DNA from: Xylaria sp. FL1777
Taxonomy: Eukaryota > Ascomycota > Sordariomycetes > Xylariales > Xylariaceae
Direction: 5' to 3'
DNA length: 64,000 nt
Assembly (NCBI GenBank): GCA_022578965.1
Contig: MU400628.1
Location: forward strand, 1 to 64,000
The position numbers and the translations under genes were made by a program. Below are positions 1 through 13,099 of the stretch, piece after piece. Under the pieces are notes generated by a model. It was not told the DNA's origin. It saw nothing but the letters and a program-made list of their open reading frames with translations, and searched no databases. Each line of letters begins with the position of its first letter. The stretch's first letter is position 1.

Positions 1-95
1 AAACTCCCATGAAATGGGTATGGGAAGGATATCCCATATATACATGTAACCTGTGACATGTGCTGAGGTACCTGAGTAGCCTAGTCATGACAAAA

Positions 96-2770
96 ACAAA
101 AAAGCAAGCTTATTTATTACTTAATGTAATAAACTAAATATAGTAAGCTATAAAGCGCTAATAATATACTTTTATTAATTTAAAAAATAAATTTTAGCAT
201 ATTGCTATATATAAACTATATTATAAAAAAACAGCGTTTATTATATTATTTAAGCTATATAAATAAATAGTAATACTTTTTAAACTTTATAATGCTTTAG
301 TAATATTTTAAGCACTAATATAAAAAATAATTAAACTTTTTTATAAATAATTAGCTAGTTTATTTAATAATATTTATATTTAAGCTAAAATAAAAAAATA
401 ACTATATAAGCACTATTGCTTATTATTTATATAATTAATTAAGTATAGCATAATAATTAATATATTAAAAATATTGCTTTTTATAAATTTTAGTATTTTT
501 TTTAGTTTTAATGTTTTTTGCAATAGTATTAAAGCAAACTTAACAAAAATTGCAGTAATACAAAAGTAGCTTATATTTAAAACCACTATAAAAATAAAAG
601 CATTTATAAATACTACAAGCTATTTTAAGCATTTTATTAAAAACTATTTATTAATTGCTATATTATTAATTATACTAATAAAAAAACCTAAAAACTAAAA
701 AATAAAATTAAATATAAAAGCTAAAAACGTATAACAAAAAATCTATAAAGCTATTATTACTATATTAGTTATTTAAGCTTTTAATTAAAAGCTTTTATTT
801 ATAATAAATATTAACTTAAGTATATATTACGTTAAAGCATATTTAATATAGCTATATTTTTATAAAATAATTATATTTTTATATTTAGTAGCATATTTTT
901 TAAAAAAGCTTAAAGTATATTAATTATATTACTTAATACAAAAAAAAAAGTTGCTAGCTATAATATTAGCATTTTAATATTAGTAGCATTAAATAAAAAA
1001 TAAAAAAATTACTGTTTATATAAATTATAAGTTTTTTATAATAATAAAAACAAAAATAAAACAACTAGCAAAAATAATATATTTTTTAAACGTTATTAAA
1101 CATTTTAGCATAAAAATTATATATAAAACAAGCAAATTAAACGTTTTAGTAAACTAGCTATTAAAACTACTAGTTATACTAGTTTTTTTATTAGTAAAAA
1201 CTAAAGCTAATATAAAGTTATTACTAAAAGCTAAAATATAACTAATAATATTATTATAATACTTTAATATTATAAATTTATAAGCTATTTTTAAAAATCT
1301 TTGTTTTAAAACTAAATTACTATATAATATAAATTTAAAATAAATAAAATAATACTTTATTAAAAAAAATAGCATGTTATTTAAGCTAATTAATTATAAA
1401 TAAGCTTTAAAAGATTTTTTATATTTAGTTAATATAGCATTTTAAGCTATAATGTTTTTAAAAGTGCTTAAAGTATTAAAATTACTGCAAAACATAAAAA
1501 ATGCACATATTAACTTAAGGCATACTATTATTAAAAGCTTAATTTAAAAGCTAAATAAACGTTTTTAATATTTAAAAGCTATATTTATTATTTAATAAGT
1601 TATTATTAAATATAACTAATGCTAGCTAATAAAACTACTATTAAACAAACTTTTAAACTTGTAATTTATTATATTACTTTTATTATTTATGCATTAAGCT
1701 ATAAACTATATATTTATAGCTAATTTTAAGCTATTAATATATATTAAATATGCTATTATATAAGTTAAAGCAAAAATAATGCTTAATATTAGTTTTAAAA
1801 CAATAAAACTACTAATTTAACAAATTAGCAAAATGTTTAGTTTTTTTAAAAAATAAATAAGCAATAATATAAGCATATTTATAAGCAAAAAAGCAACTAA
1901 TTAACATAAATTAAACAGTTTTATTATAAAATTAATTATATTTAAAAAACCTAAAAATAATAGCAAAGTTAAAAAAGCTAATAATAATATTAAGCAAATT
2001 ATATTATATAAAAGTTTAACTTATTGCTATATTAATTTTTAAACTTTATTAAAAGTAGTTATTTATATATATAATTAAACTTTAAAGCTTAATAGTTATA
2101 GTAGTTATTTTTTATTGTTTAAAACGTAGCTATTAAATTAATAACTAGCTATAAAGATTATTAATTATATTAAAAATTCAAACGAAAAAAAAAAAGTTAA
2201 ATTTTAGCAATATTTAGCATAAAACTATAAAGCATTATTAGTATATAACTACTTTAGCAGTTTAAAAGCATTAAAAAACTAAATTTAAGCTTATTTATAA
2301 AAAAAAAAAAGCTTAATTAAAACTTATAAAACTAGCAATTAAGTTTTATATATTAAATAGCAAGCTAATAAATTTAAACTATATTATAATAGCTTATAAG
2401 CTATTATAAATTATTATTATAACAATATATATAAACTATAAAGCTTTAAAAAAATAATATTGTTTAATAAATATAACAGCAATAATTTATTTTTAGCTTA
2501 TAGCAAAAATAGCTACTTAATAAAAAGTTTATAATATATTAATAAACATATGCTAAAAAAAAATAAACGAAAATTAAAAGCATTAATAGTATAAATATTA
2601 AAAAGTATTTATAAATAGCTTTATTTTTATAAATAGCTAAAACAGTTATTTAGCAAAAAAAGTAATTATAGCTTTTAAGCAGCACAAGTTATAATGTATA
2701 CTATATAACAGTTGCTATACAAAAACTTAAAAAGCATAAACTAGCTTTACCTAAATTAGTAATATTTATA
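96..2770. repeat. Extremely AT-rich, mutated repeat relic
   Basis: This 2.7-kb block is almost entirely A/T, with sharp edges against normal DNA near 96 and 2770. No meaningful reading frame is present on either strand. The few remaining C bases nearly all follow A or G, and the few remaining G bases nearly all precede C or T; TC, CC, GA and GG are almost absent. Such AT-rich islands in Pezizomycotina are normally repeats inactivated by repeat-induced point mutation (RIP), but classical RIP removes CpA, which is still present here. A dead transposon is the likeliest origin; the family cannot be recognised. Confidence 0.75.
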
Positions 2771-3739
2771 TATAGTTTCTTAGTACTGTACTTAGGAAAT
2801 ATTTTTTTCCTAACATTCACCTTTTTAAGTACAGACCTAACCTTACGTAGTAATTACAAGGTTCTGGGCCAGTATTCAGAAGGCACATTGCAGTGTTACT
2901 GTAGAGTACATAAGTAATCGAGTATACATACCTCCCAGTCCAGTATATATTTACGCAGTACTGCTAATTACCAACCCGTCGGCAAGCGAGCGACCGGCCC
3001 TGCGGCCAGTTCTATGTACGCAGTAAGTATGTATCTACCCAAGTAGCCGAAACGGAAGAGGATCAGATCATTCTCCAAATAAGTAGTGTGTGTACAGTAC
3101 GCAGTAGTGTAGGTCGGTCAATTCGCCACAAAGTACTCCACGTCGTATCCATCTGCAAACCGCGCGTGGTTAGCTGGCATGTTTATCTAATTATACATAC
3201 GCTCGACAGTAGCGTGCGAATCCTAGTGGGGGAGACGATACTGCGTATGGTATCGTGGAGAATCGTGCGGCATCTCCCGTCGTCCTCAGGAACTCCTCGG
3301 TCATTTTATGGGGGGAGGGGGGAGCACTGTGTTCTCACGATATGCACTGCTTGAACAGCTCGAGGTTCGGTGGTTGAGATTTATTAATTATGCTGTAGCC
3401 TTGAGCTGAATGAGCTGAGGACGAGGCTAATCTAGACCTATTCTACATAAACAAAATGAGGGCTTCTTGTTGGAAAGAAAGTAAAAAACCCATTTGCGCT
3501 AGAACCTAAAGCTGATAAGTTGTGCTATGCCGGTGAGGATTCCGTCTTGGAGAATCTGAATTAATTTGATGTTAGTTTGATAGTCGGATAATATCTACTC
3601 TTACTTGCTTTCGTGTACTTACTTCGGCTTGATCAAATCAGACATAAAGAATGTCTACGCGCCGGCCAGTTACGGCGGCGTCTAAACATCGCTGAGGGTT
3701 GGGTTGCAAGAGTTAGCGCCATCACGCTCGATCGACTAC
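2771..3739. other. Gene-free spacer
   Basis: No coding region is supported. The stretch contains three copies of the dispersed word TACGCAGTA (2952, 3017, 3098) and a short imperfect inverted repeat (TTAGGAAA...TTTCCTAA) near 2791-2813. Confidence 0.5.
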
Positions 3740-5174
3740 CTATCTCCCAGGCCAGATAGGTGCCCGAAGAGGCTTCTTCACGTCCCCTTCCTCAGCCGCC
3801 AGTTCTTTCAGCCAATTCACCACCATCATGGCCTTGAGTAGGTTGCCCCTCATATCCATGTGTACGCCGTCGTACAGATTTGCCTGTATCGACATGTTCC
3901 AAGTCCCGAGGTGATCGATTTTCTGTCTCGCAGCTTCTTGCGCCATCGCGTGCTCGAAGCGCACCAAGGCCTTATTGCCTTGCGTGACGATGAACTCGTC
4001 CGGCTTCTTCTCGCCTGCTGCGTTGGGCGTCATCAGGAGGATTGGCATGTTCTTGCCTCGGTGGAATTTCTTCCTCAGACGCGTGCGGAGTCTCAGCTTC
4101 GAGTCGATGACTCTGATCACCGTATCCAGCCAGGCTTTAGACTTGTCTATTTCGAGATTGTTCCATAGCCCATGACCGAGGATAAAGGCCTTTCTTGAGC
4201 TCGGGTTCACTTCCATGGCCATTTCCAGACGCTTGAGCTCAACGTCTTCGATAGGATAACGCACCATTTGCTCCACTAAGGCATGCATTAGTACTAATGG
4301 ACAGCCAGTAGCAAATCTGGGCTTATTCGTTGGGCGTACTTCTCAGGTCTGTTGACCAACCTGGCACTAGACGAGGGCAAGCTAAACTCCAATGATCATG
4401 CTTGATAACATCTTGCGTCTTGTAGATTCCCTGGACGGAACATTCGGTTACATCGAACTGGTCATTGCAAAAGCAGCGCTCCCTATTCACGCTTGTCAGC
4501 ACAGCGCCAACAAACTCCACTTGAAGCCTGCTCCCTTGCCTCTCTCGAGCGTCAAAATTCCAGTCAGTGACACCGCCATAGCCCAAGTTCTCTCGCACGA
4601 TGATGTTTAATGCACCGATGACGTGTCGTAACATGGAGTCACCCACGAGAATGACCTGCGAAAACTGTCCCAGAATTTTACAGACTTCTTCCGTCGTGTA
4701 CCATTGCATGTCACAACCACGTGGGATGTAGACCGCATCTCGGCCGATCCGACCACCCGACGACATAGCCATGAGCATGGAGGACCTATCAGAACAGATC
4801 GGCTCATAGGGGCGGTGAAGATCCAGGGATGAGATATCGCATTTCTCGCCAAAATGTTTGTATGTGGCAAATGCGTTTTTGTACTCGTGTGGTCGCGTGT
4901 CCGGGTCTGCTGCCTTCAGGGGGAAGTTGCACTGCGATGGTTGGACGGACTGCTTGGACCCGAACCATTTATGAACACCAAAACACATTGTCAAAAGACC
5001 AAGACAAAATACCAGCGCCCAAAATACAAATCGGCCAAGTTTCCGGGGGAGGCTGGGCCTTTTGAAGTACCGAGTGGTCGACGAGGGCGCAGGTAGGGTC
5101 GCCGCAGCGGTGTCGGACCTCGCGCGGCGGCGCGGTGGCTGCCTTCGTGGCCTTATGTCCCTGAATCTATACAT
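3740..5174 (-). CDS. SGNH/PC-esterase-like type II membrane protein
   Basis: Two exons (5174-4340 and 4275-3740) joined by a 64-bp intron give 456 residues. Donor GTACGC, a TACTAAT branch point and acceptor CTTAG keep the frame. The N-terminus is Arg/Pro-rich and cytosolic in type, followed by one membrane anchor at about residues 49-66 (FWALVFCLGLLTMCFGVH). The lumenal part carries the SGNH block I motif VGDSMLRHVIG, a Gly/Asn block HGLWNN, and the C-terminal Asp-His pair in YDGVHMDMRG. This is the layout of PC-esterase and polysaccharide O-acyl-modifying enzymes of the secretory pathway. Substrate unknown; a role in glycan acetylation or deacetylation is inference. It stands alone next to the AT-rich block. 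Confidence 0.8.
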
Positions 5175-7497
5175 ATCGCCTTGGCGGGGGGTTGGAAAGA
5201 GGAGACCACCGGCGTCTCTAGTGAACCTAGCAACAGAGTCCTACAAGTCGTTGTAGAAGTTCATGGCGCCCGGGTCGGCCTGTCGGCGTCACGACAAAAA
5301 GACAACGCACGAGCAAGTAGAAACACGAGTCCAAAGCGTGACCTGAAGTCGAGGAAGTAAATATTTGCGTGTTACGTTACCCTGAAATGCTTGAGGTTTT
5401 GGTTGGCAGTACTTCGGGTCGAACGTCAACGCTTCTTTGCATTGATATGTCCTCCCATCCTCTGTGAAGCTCGAGGCTGCCGCCTCTGTGTACGTGAATA
5501 AACCTTACCCAGAGGAACTGCACCCGGCGACAATGCTTGCACGACATGTATAAGAGGTAGGAATCCCTCACCGCAGGAAAGAGCCCAGAGTCATACTATA
5601 CCTTTGAGTGCAACCGCCGCCTCGTGCCTCTATTCAAACCCAACCCCAAGAATGCATCGCTAATAAACTGCTCTCACACGGGAAGAATATCTGGCAGATG
5701 GCTTCACTTGTAAGACATAGCCAGTCGCCTGTTTCTAACAAGACATCCACAACGCCGTTGCAAGCACCCACACCGCCTTACGACGACGGCGGACGGGTTT
5801 GCTGTCCGTTACCGAAGATCACAGACACCAGGTCGTGACGATGCAAGATGTAAGCCACCACCAAATTGACGCGATCAGCCGCATCAGGAATAAGACATGC
5901 ATGAATTCCTACCAGAGATCCCATCCCAACATTGGCGGCGCCTCGAGGGATGTGACGTGTAAGAGTAACAGTCGAAAAACAAGCTTATCTTAGGAGTCGG
6001 GCGCCAACTTTCAAAGAGGGTGGTCACACCAAATTATCGACGGGTACTTACTGATTTTTGGTGTACTCCTTGATAGCTTTGGTGTACACTCGCAGTACAC
6101 AATTACGTTCCCCCCAAATCGCAGATCCAACTGGCGAATGTTTCCGTCGTGTACGGACGCGTGTAGATGTGTGCGATGGAGAGATTTCGACGCGCTCGAT
6201 TACAGACTCATATCATAGCTTAGCTAAAATTATCCAGTAATATTGTGTTTCCTCATGGAAGGAGGTAAAAGGCTTTTACCTCCTTCCATAACAGGTCACT
6301 ATTTACGGTACGTATCTTGAAGATCGAATCATTTCATATCCCCGCCTGGATAGAATGAAGGCCGGAACAGCCCTACGTCGTTTTAGTGGTCACTCGTTGG
6401 GATGTGTAGCATGGGAGGGCTGATCCTACTGCTTCCCGCCTCCATCCAATGAGTAAAAAGCTGGCAAGCCATTGCCCTCATTAATCTGATGGCAGTTGAT
6501 GGGAAATGATAAGCACCAAGCAAAAACGTGGCGTTTCATCTTCTTGCTGACGGTCGTCTAATTGGCTCTTCGCGTGTCGCTGTTAATCTAGAAGGATTCC
6601 AAGCACTTTAGGTCTCGGAAAAACCCAGAACATGGATAATCGGCGAAGCATCGTGGGGGTCGGGAACTTGGGTAAGTGTTCGGATCACTACTCAGTCAGT
6701 CTAACCTACACCTCTACTTATAATCTGTGGTGTGCAGATAACAATGGAAGCTCTTGAAAAGACGACGTCAATGTGGTGACCATAGATGTCACGCTACCCC
6801 GGACAAGTCTGGGTCTCGCTTAGATAGGGGACACCGAAGACTTGGGTAGGCATATCGGCTAGGCAGTCTTCTTCTGGTCTGACGAGAATCATTGACGGCG
6901 AACAGGGATGTCTCCCTGAACACGAGTCCTAGTGCGTAGTACAAACATATACTTAGTAGAGCCCTCGCTAGAAAAATCGCTCTTCTACCGGCCGTTAACA
7001 AGGGATACCATGAATGCACACCACTAGGTAATGTATGCGTATGGATGGGATAGATGGTGAGGAAAATAACCTCCCAGGAGATACTGTATGCGCAACACGG
7101 TTGTAGGTTCCGAGGGCGCGTAATTTGTTTGCTAATATTTTTAGATCATAATATCGAGAATAGCGCCCAGCAGACAAGGATAGAGCGCCTTGTGGGGAGG
7201 AAGATCCTATATCCATCTTAACTATTCTTGCACGACAGACACCTTGTGATATCAGCAATCCGAAATACCCGGTTCGATATCCATATTCACCTTGAAAATC
7301 CAACTACTGTAGAAGGATCGATCACATCGAAGCCCTAGTTGCCTGTGCCGTCTCGTCAGGTGCACTTCTGGGGTTGGGACAAGGATTACTTCACCAATGA
7401 CGAGCAAAATGGTCCTAGGTGGGAGAGAGAAGCGTGGGCCAAGTACCGCCTTGTGCCAATGGTAAATCTCCCCAGGCCACCCATTGTTGCTCTTTTG
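5175..7497. other. Gene-free spacer
   Basis: Only short overlapping frames without recognisable domains occur. A 35-bp palindrome lies at 6255-6289. The first few hundred bases presumably hold the promoter of the SGNH-like gene. Confidence 0.45.
6255..6289. repeat. Perfect 17-bp inverted repeat with 1-nt centre
   Basis: The arms ATGGAAGGAGGTAAAAG and CTTTTACCTCCTTCCAT are perfectly complementary around a single G. It may be a miniature foldback element, an extruding cruciform, or a transcript hairpin. No target duplication is evident. Confidence 0.85.
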
Positions 7498-7499
7498 TA

Positions 7500-7809
7500 C
7501 GAAGGTTGGGGCCAGAAGTCAGCAATAGCCTGGACAATTGAATACAGTGCATTTAATTTACGGCCTACAGTAGGCTTTTCCTAATTAGGAAACCCCTTTA
7601 ATTTTATGCCGGACTGCTAGCAGCTCGGCAAGTTTTATTTCGGCTTAAGAACAGTCCGTCAAGTAAAAAATATATTCGAGTCGGGCCGCTAACGGTCTAG
7701 CACAAAATCAAAGGTCTTTCCTAATTAGGAAAAGCTTACTGTAAGCAGTAAATTAAATGCACTGTATTCAATTGTCCAGGCTATTGCAGAGTTCGGACCC
7801 CAACCTTCG
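7500..7809. mobile_element. Tc1/mariner-type MITE with 93-bp terminal inverted repeats
   Basis: The element is 310 bp. Its left end (7500-7592) and the reverse complement of its right end (7717-7809) are both 93 bp and differ at about 7 positions. Both ends start with CGAAGGTTGGGG and finish with the internal palindrome TTTCCTAATTAGGAAA. The element is bounded by TA on each side (7498-7499 and 7810-7811), which is the target duplication of the Tc1/mariner/IS630 superfamily. No transposase is encoded, so it is non-autonomous. Four of the differences lie near the termini. Confidence 0.88.
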
Positions 7810-7811
7810 TA

Positions 7812-10800
7812 GTGCGAGCGAGGGAGGGGATGGAGGCTGGCGAGAGTCACCGACACAGCTGGGCGAAGGCCGATAGATTTCCTGTGCAGCCAAGATGGCT
7901 CGTTTGACTTGCATCTGCGTGCAAAGCGGACGATGTGACAGTCCTACGCTGCCGTGCATAATTTCTTGCAGCCCTGTCAACGCTATGCCCGGGTAGGGCT
8001 TTAGAGATGATGACTGAGTTGGTGAATTAATATATCTTCTGCTACACAGCATCTCAGGCATCCAAGACAAGATAATTGATAATGGTTACGACACAAGACT
8101 AGCGTTGTATCGGGAGGTATACTTTTACACCCTGTTTCGTTAGAGTAACTACCTACTACGTAGAAGTCGGAAATTCTACTAGCCTCGGGGTCAAGCTTTA
8201 GTTAGGACACGGTACAGTAGTGCTTATGAATACTTACAAGCGCGAATCGGGTACTCCTCCCCGTTCCATGTCTCACTGCAAACGATCATCAAACGGGTAG
8301 CATTCCTTTCGGCTAGTACAACTAGACCAAAGCGATGCAAAAAAAAAAAAAACAACCCCCCGATATCCTCTTTTGAAGACAATTATACGCCGTGTCGTGA
8401 ACTCTCGGCGTGAATAGAGAATCAGCTGCCATCCCCCGTGAGGCGAGAGGGATAATCCCTTTTTAAGTTCAAACACCGAAGTAGTGATTGGCTGCCCATC
8501 AATGAGAATCGGAGCAGTTTATCACGCGTGATCACCCTGATTCCCTTAAATTAGCCGTGGAAACTTCCAAAGAGAAGTAGTTATAACCTTAGATCCAACT
8601 GCCACGAATTATGTGGCTCATACTCCGTAACAATAAGTCAATAGTCCAAGACAGCACTTAAGATAGTAACCCCGGAGGCAATTTACTGAGCAAACCTCTC
8701 GTGGAGAATTCTGGCAAGGCGCATGCTTTAAGGAGCTGCGCGTGACGATCGAAACACAATGTCTTCCGCGAGAAGAAACTACGACGGTTAGCTGGAACAT
8801 CATATTATAGCAGTAAGGAGAAGTGTTGGGTGGGGAAAGATGTCCTGGCGTATGGCACAGAGCGTAGTTAGCTGTACATGTAGTAAAGCTGACCGTTGAT
8901 GAGTCGAGTGTAGTTTTATTGTGGCCTATTGAGAGTATCTCAGAGATAGCACCGCGAAAGCTGATTAATCAAAGGTAAAAATAAATGGCCCTAAGAGTAT
9001 AGGTGCTCCAAGAGTTGAGATGGTGAAAAGTTCACCGTACGATGAGGGATGGCTAGGTGCGAAATCTGCAACCAATCCAAAAGCTGTACATAGGCTTGAA
9101 GTTGAACATCAGTACTCTTGAGCATTTTAAGATTGGGATAGAGTGGTATTGGGGTACATATACGTACCTTGGGAGTGAACTGCAGAAAACAAGCAGGGGG
9201 GAGAGCATGGGTGATTTTGGGGATTACTTACGCATAGAAGCCTTTCAAATGAATAGCATGGATAACGTACCATACCTACCCACCTAGCCTGAGGAAGCAC
9301 CTACCTGCTGTACGTACCTGGTGAGCACATGTGCCGTGTCAAATGGTCTAGACCAAAATGGGTCCTACTGACCCACTTAGGTATTTACTGCGTAGGTGGA
9401 TATACCTATACCTACTGCGTATGTAGATAGCATATGTACGAGGTACCTATAACGTTTGGTACAGAAGGTATTTCGGAACAGCCCCCAGTATCCCAGCCTT
9501 ATCCAGCACATTCACTTACTCTCTGTAGTGAGGTTGTTTCTCTTCTCTCTTTCTCTCTCTCAAAGGCTCTCAAAGGCTCTCACTAACGTGCTACTGCCCA
9601 GAGAGAATACCAGCCTGATAGCTCCCAATCATAAAGTCTAGATCCGACGAAATTGTTCTGCATTTCTCATATGAAGCGTGCAAGTATCAAGTGTCTGTCC
9701 ATACTATAGCCACGACCACAACCACAACTATGACCATATCTGCCTTGAACGAACCATCTCAACAGTTGTGTTATTCTTACTATATTGTATCCCTCGCCTT
9801 CTCAAGAATACCACAACGCATATAGGTAGGTGTCCCACTGAAGGTGCTCCTGTCAAACACCCAAACGTCAAATGTGTCAAGCGTCTTTTGGCCGAATGAA
9901 AACTCGACATGGTCCAACCGCAGGCCTTGGCTTCTTACCATTGGTTTTCTCTATTATTGTTGCCGGTCCCCCTGGCCCTTTTTGACCGGTCGGTCAGTGT
10001 TCCACGCACCCATGATGGCGAGCTGCTAGATGCTGTGCGTAGGTATGTGGCTGCTGCTGATGATGAGAGTTGCGAAACTGCCGCGGCTGAGTTAGTTTTA
10101 CAGCAGTATCTCGGTACTCTCCTTCACGCCATGCACAAGGAACATCAGCCCATGCATTGTCGTGTACGAAATTGTGCACCAAAACGCATGCCCATGGGTA
10201 GCACATGGCTTCTGTAGCTGCCGGGCCATCAGACAATCACAAGATCAAGCATATCGGTAGCTTGTCGAAACGTTCCGAACAGACCAAATCTGTGGCACTG
10301 TCCAGGCTTTCCTATCGTAGGTGCTAGAAAGCCGTTACTCATTGCTGATACCACTTTGGCCAATCACGCAAAATCACCCCTACTAAGTGCTATATTGCCA
10401 AGTCTGTATGTACTAGATTATGCGGCGCAAGATCCATTCGTTGAGATATCGTTTGAGGGAATTTGGTTAGTATCGAGCATGATAATTGTTGTATGCTCTA
10501 GGCATCCATCCTCAACAATTAATAAGCTCACACACACACAAGCCTGTGCTATCCACGAGACGCGAATGAAGCTCGACAGAAACCCCACTTGATGTACCTC
10601 GAGGTGCATGCTGAGGAACAGTGTGTTGGCCATTGGTAGTGGGTCGTCACAGATGGAGAGAGCATCGAATGGGAGCAAGACCCGGACACACACACCAATC
10701 AGCTTCTCATCCCCTTGCTCAGGCACGTTTCCTTCTATCCCACCCACCGAGCCAGCGGACCGCTTCGCAACCGTTACGCGAGTCGAGGTACCGCGGGAGC

Positions 10801-13099
10801 TTGAACTACAACGCTGTGGTTGAACCTAGTTATACGTAGTAAAGCATTGTGGGAATCTTGGCAACATCGTCTCATATATTTGATGGTTCGGGTAGGTCCT
10901 TGGTGTGCAGCTACCTCTTCGGTGCTAACCGATCGTGTTAACAAGCATATCATGTGTGCTAAAGCCCTGTGGCGCCCGGTTGCTTGAATATTCCAGCGTG
11001 CCGGAAGACGTTAGCTCACGGTAACATTCACATCACAGCACTGGTCAATGCCGTTCTACCCCTTCTTCAAAATCGCGAGGATAAAACAACATCAGAGGAG
11101 TACCGATATGAGCAACGAGCACAGGTTCTCACTACATCAGACCCTGTCTGTCTTGTTTAGAGGATCTCGATGTGACGGATGGCGGCGAAGTGCTAGCCCC
11201 CACATGCAAGTTGTAACCCTCCATGGTGTAATCCGTCCAGCATGGTGTAGGTACTTGCTTGAGCAAGGAGGCCTGCATGCGCAATGTTCCAGTCGAGGCA
11301 CACGAGAATGGAGGCGAGAGGCTCTGCTTCCACTACGAGACCCCCAATGTAGGACACAGAACACACTAGAAGTTGAGTACTATCTAAGCTACTACTACCT
11401 ATATAGCAAGCACTTAATTGGGCCGTTGAATAAGTCCACGGCAGGTAAAGCTGCTAGTTGTTTAATATCACCTATTGTGTATATTGCACATATATTCGCG
11501 GCCGCAAAGCAAATATAGTATAGTACAGAATGATAGACCGAGAATGCTATTTAAACCTCATTTATCTAAATCCAACATGTCGAGGTTTATGCCGTTTGAT
11601 AAAAGCCCGACGAATAGGGACGAGCGGATATCTACGCAGTATGTAGATACCAATACCATCAAGCTGTCGGGGATTTTCATGGAGCGCCAGGAAGAAATAT
11701 GCTTAGTAGATAAGCTAGTGAGAAATGTGTTTGTCAGCGCACCAACTTAGATCCTCTCTATTGTCTGACAAGGTATCTCGCGTCTCGTTGTTTTTAAAGC
11801 TTTTGCGGAGATGGGTTGGAGCATTGAATGGTTGAACCCATGGACTGCACAGCCTCATGATGGATGGCCGAGAAATTCAAGGAACTGGAAACTCAAAACA
11901 CCCCGGCAGTTGCAGTTGGGCCCCGCAGCGATAAATTGCTCCAGAGAGCGAGTGGGGCTGCACCACCTGCGTCTGCACTTGTTGCTTTCCGGTACTAGCG
12001 TACTGTACCTACCTATGAGGTAGCCGGGACCTAAAGTGGTGTACCATACTAGTGCATTCAGAGACCCAAGGCGAGAGTAACATCTTAGCGTGTGCCTGTC
12101 CCGAGCTGCAAGCTTGGTGGGCTTGGCAGCTTGGCCTGGTTTGTACTGTACTTGGGTAACTCACGACTGCCAGTAGGTACCTACCTCGAACCCCGGAACT
12201 TGTTACCTACTGGTTCTCTTCACTCCTCTGACGCGGTACAACACACAATATTTCTACTCAAGTATTAGCAGATTAGCTAGATGTTTGAACCTGGTGGGCT
12301 TTCATGAAATTTTGATTGTAAAGTGTGCTTCTGACGTAGGAGAGAGATGTTGAACAGGTGAGGTTATAGGATAAATATACGGTGGATAGAGTGAGCAGTC
12401 AACAGCAGCTTGTAGCTGGTGTACATCGTATACATCGTAGACATTACTGTGTATCCACCTGGTAGTTATGAGTAAGTGCCTTTCATGGAGCTGGATGTTT
12501 ACAGAAGCTACCTACCTGTACACTACCTTTATCCGTCCCCCTGTATTCTGCATCCATCTCCTACACTACTACATACATGTAATATCTATAAATCTGTGGC
12601 CATATTACCTTCTATAGATACTCGTGAATAGGTATTTGTATAACAAATTTAGTATTTGTTTGTTTTCTATCTTACCTAAATCTAAATAGATCTGAGATCT
12701 CGTCTGAGCAGCCCAAGCCGAACGCTTACTAAGTAAAGTAGGTAGTTGTAGACAAACGTCTTTACAGACATGGAAGCTTCAAAGTATAAGCAGCGAGAAA
12801 ATAAGGTAAGTAAAGAGGGCAAAGGGACATCTGGAGGTACCCAGATATCTACATTTACCTATATCTGCACCTTCTGCCTAGTGCAATCTACTTGGACCTA
12901 TACCCGGTCTCCCCCGTCCATTTACAGTACCTGCTTTGTCGCCTCTAGGCTTTAGGTAACCTCAGTCTGCATACCTAAGTGAGTATATACTAGAAAGTAG
13001 ATATTGACTTGAGCCACACCCGCACTCACACCTACAGTACATACATATGTAGCTACTGAACTGCTCCTGCTCATCCTCATAACCATATCATAGGTACGC
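7812..13099. other. Long gene-poor region
   Basis: No frame has recognisable domains. A frame at 9909-10217 starts with a hydrophobic stretch and could be a small secreted protein, but it overlaps an equally long antisense frame and has no other support. Noticeable content: an A-run near 8339-8352, repeated TACCTA/TAGGTA words, and TACTGCGTA words at 9386, 9413 and 11633. Confidence 0.4.

Noticed and set aside
1154..1375. 73-codon frame in the AT-rich block
   Set aside because: It is a by-product of extreme AT content, being rich in Phe, Ile, Tyr, Asn and Lys without any family pattern.
9909..10217. Possible small secreted protein with hydrophobic N-terminus
   Set aside because: It overlaps an antisense frame, has no Cys pattern or splice support, and lies in a gene-poor region.
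11048..11518. 156-codon frame
   Set aside because: No domain, irregular composition, and overlapping frames in several phases.
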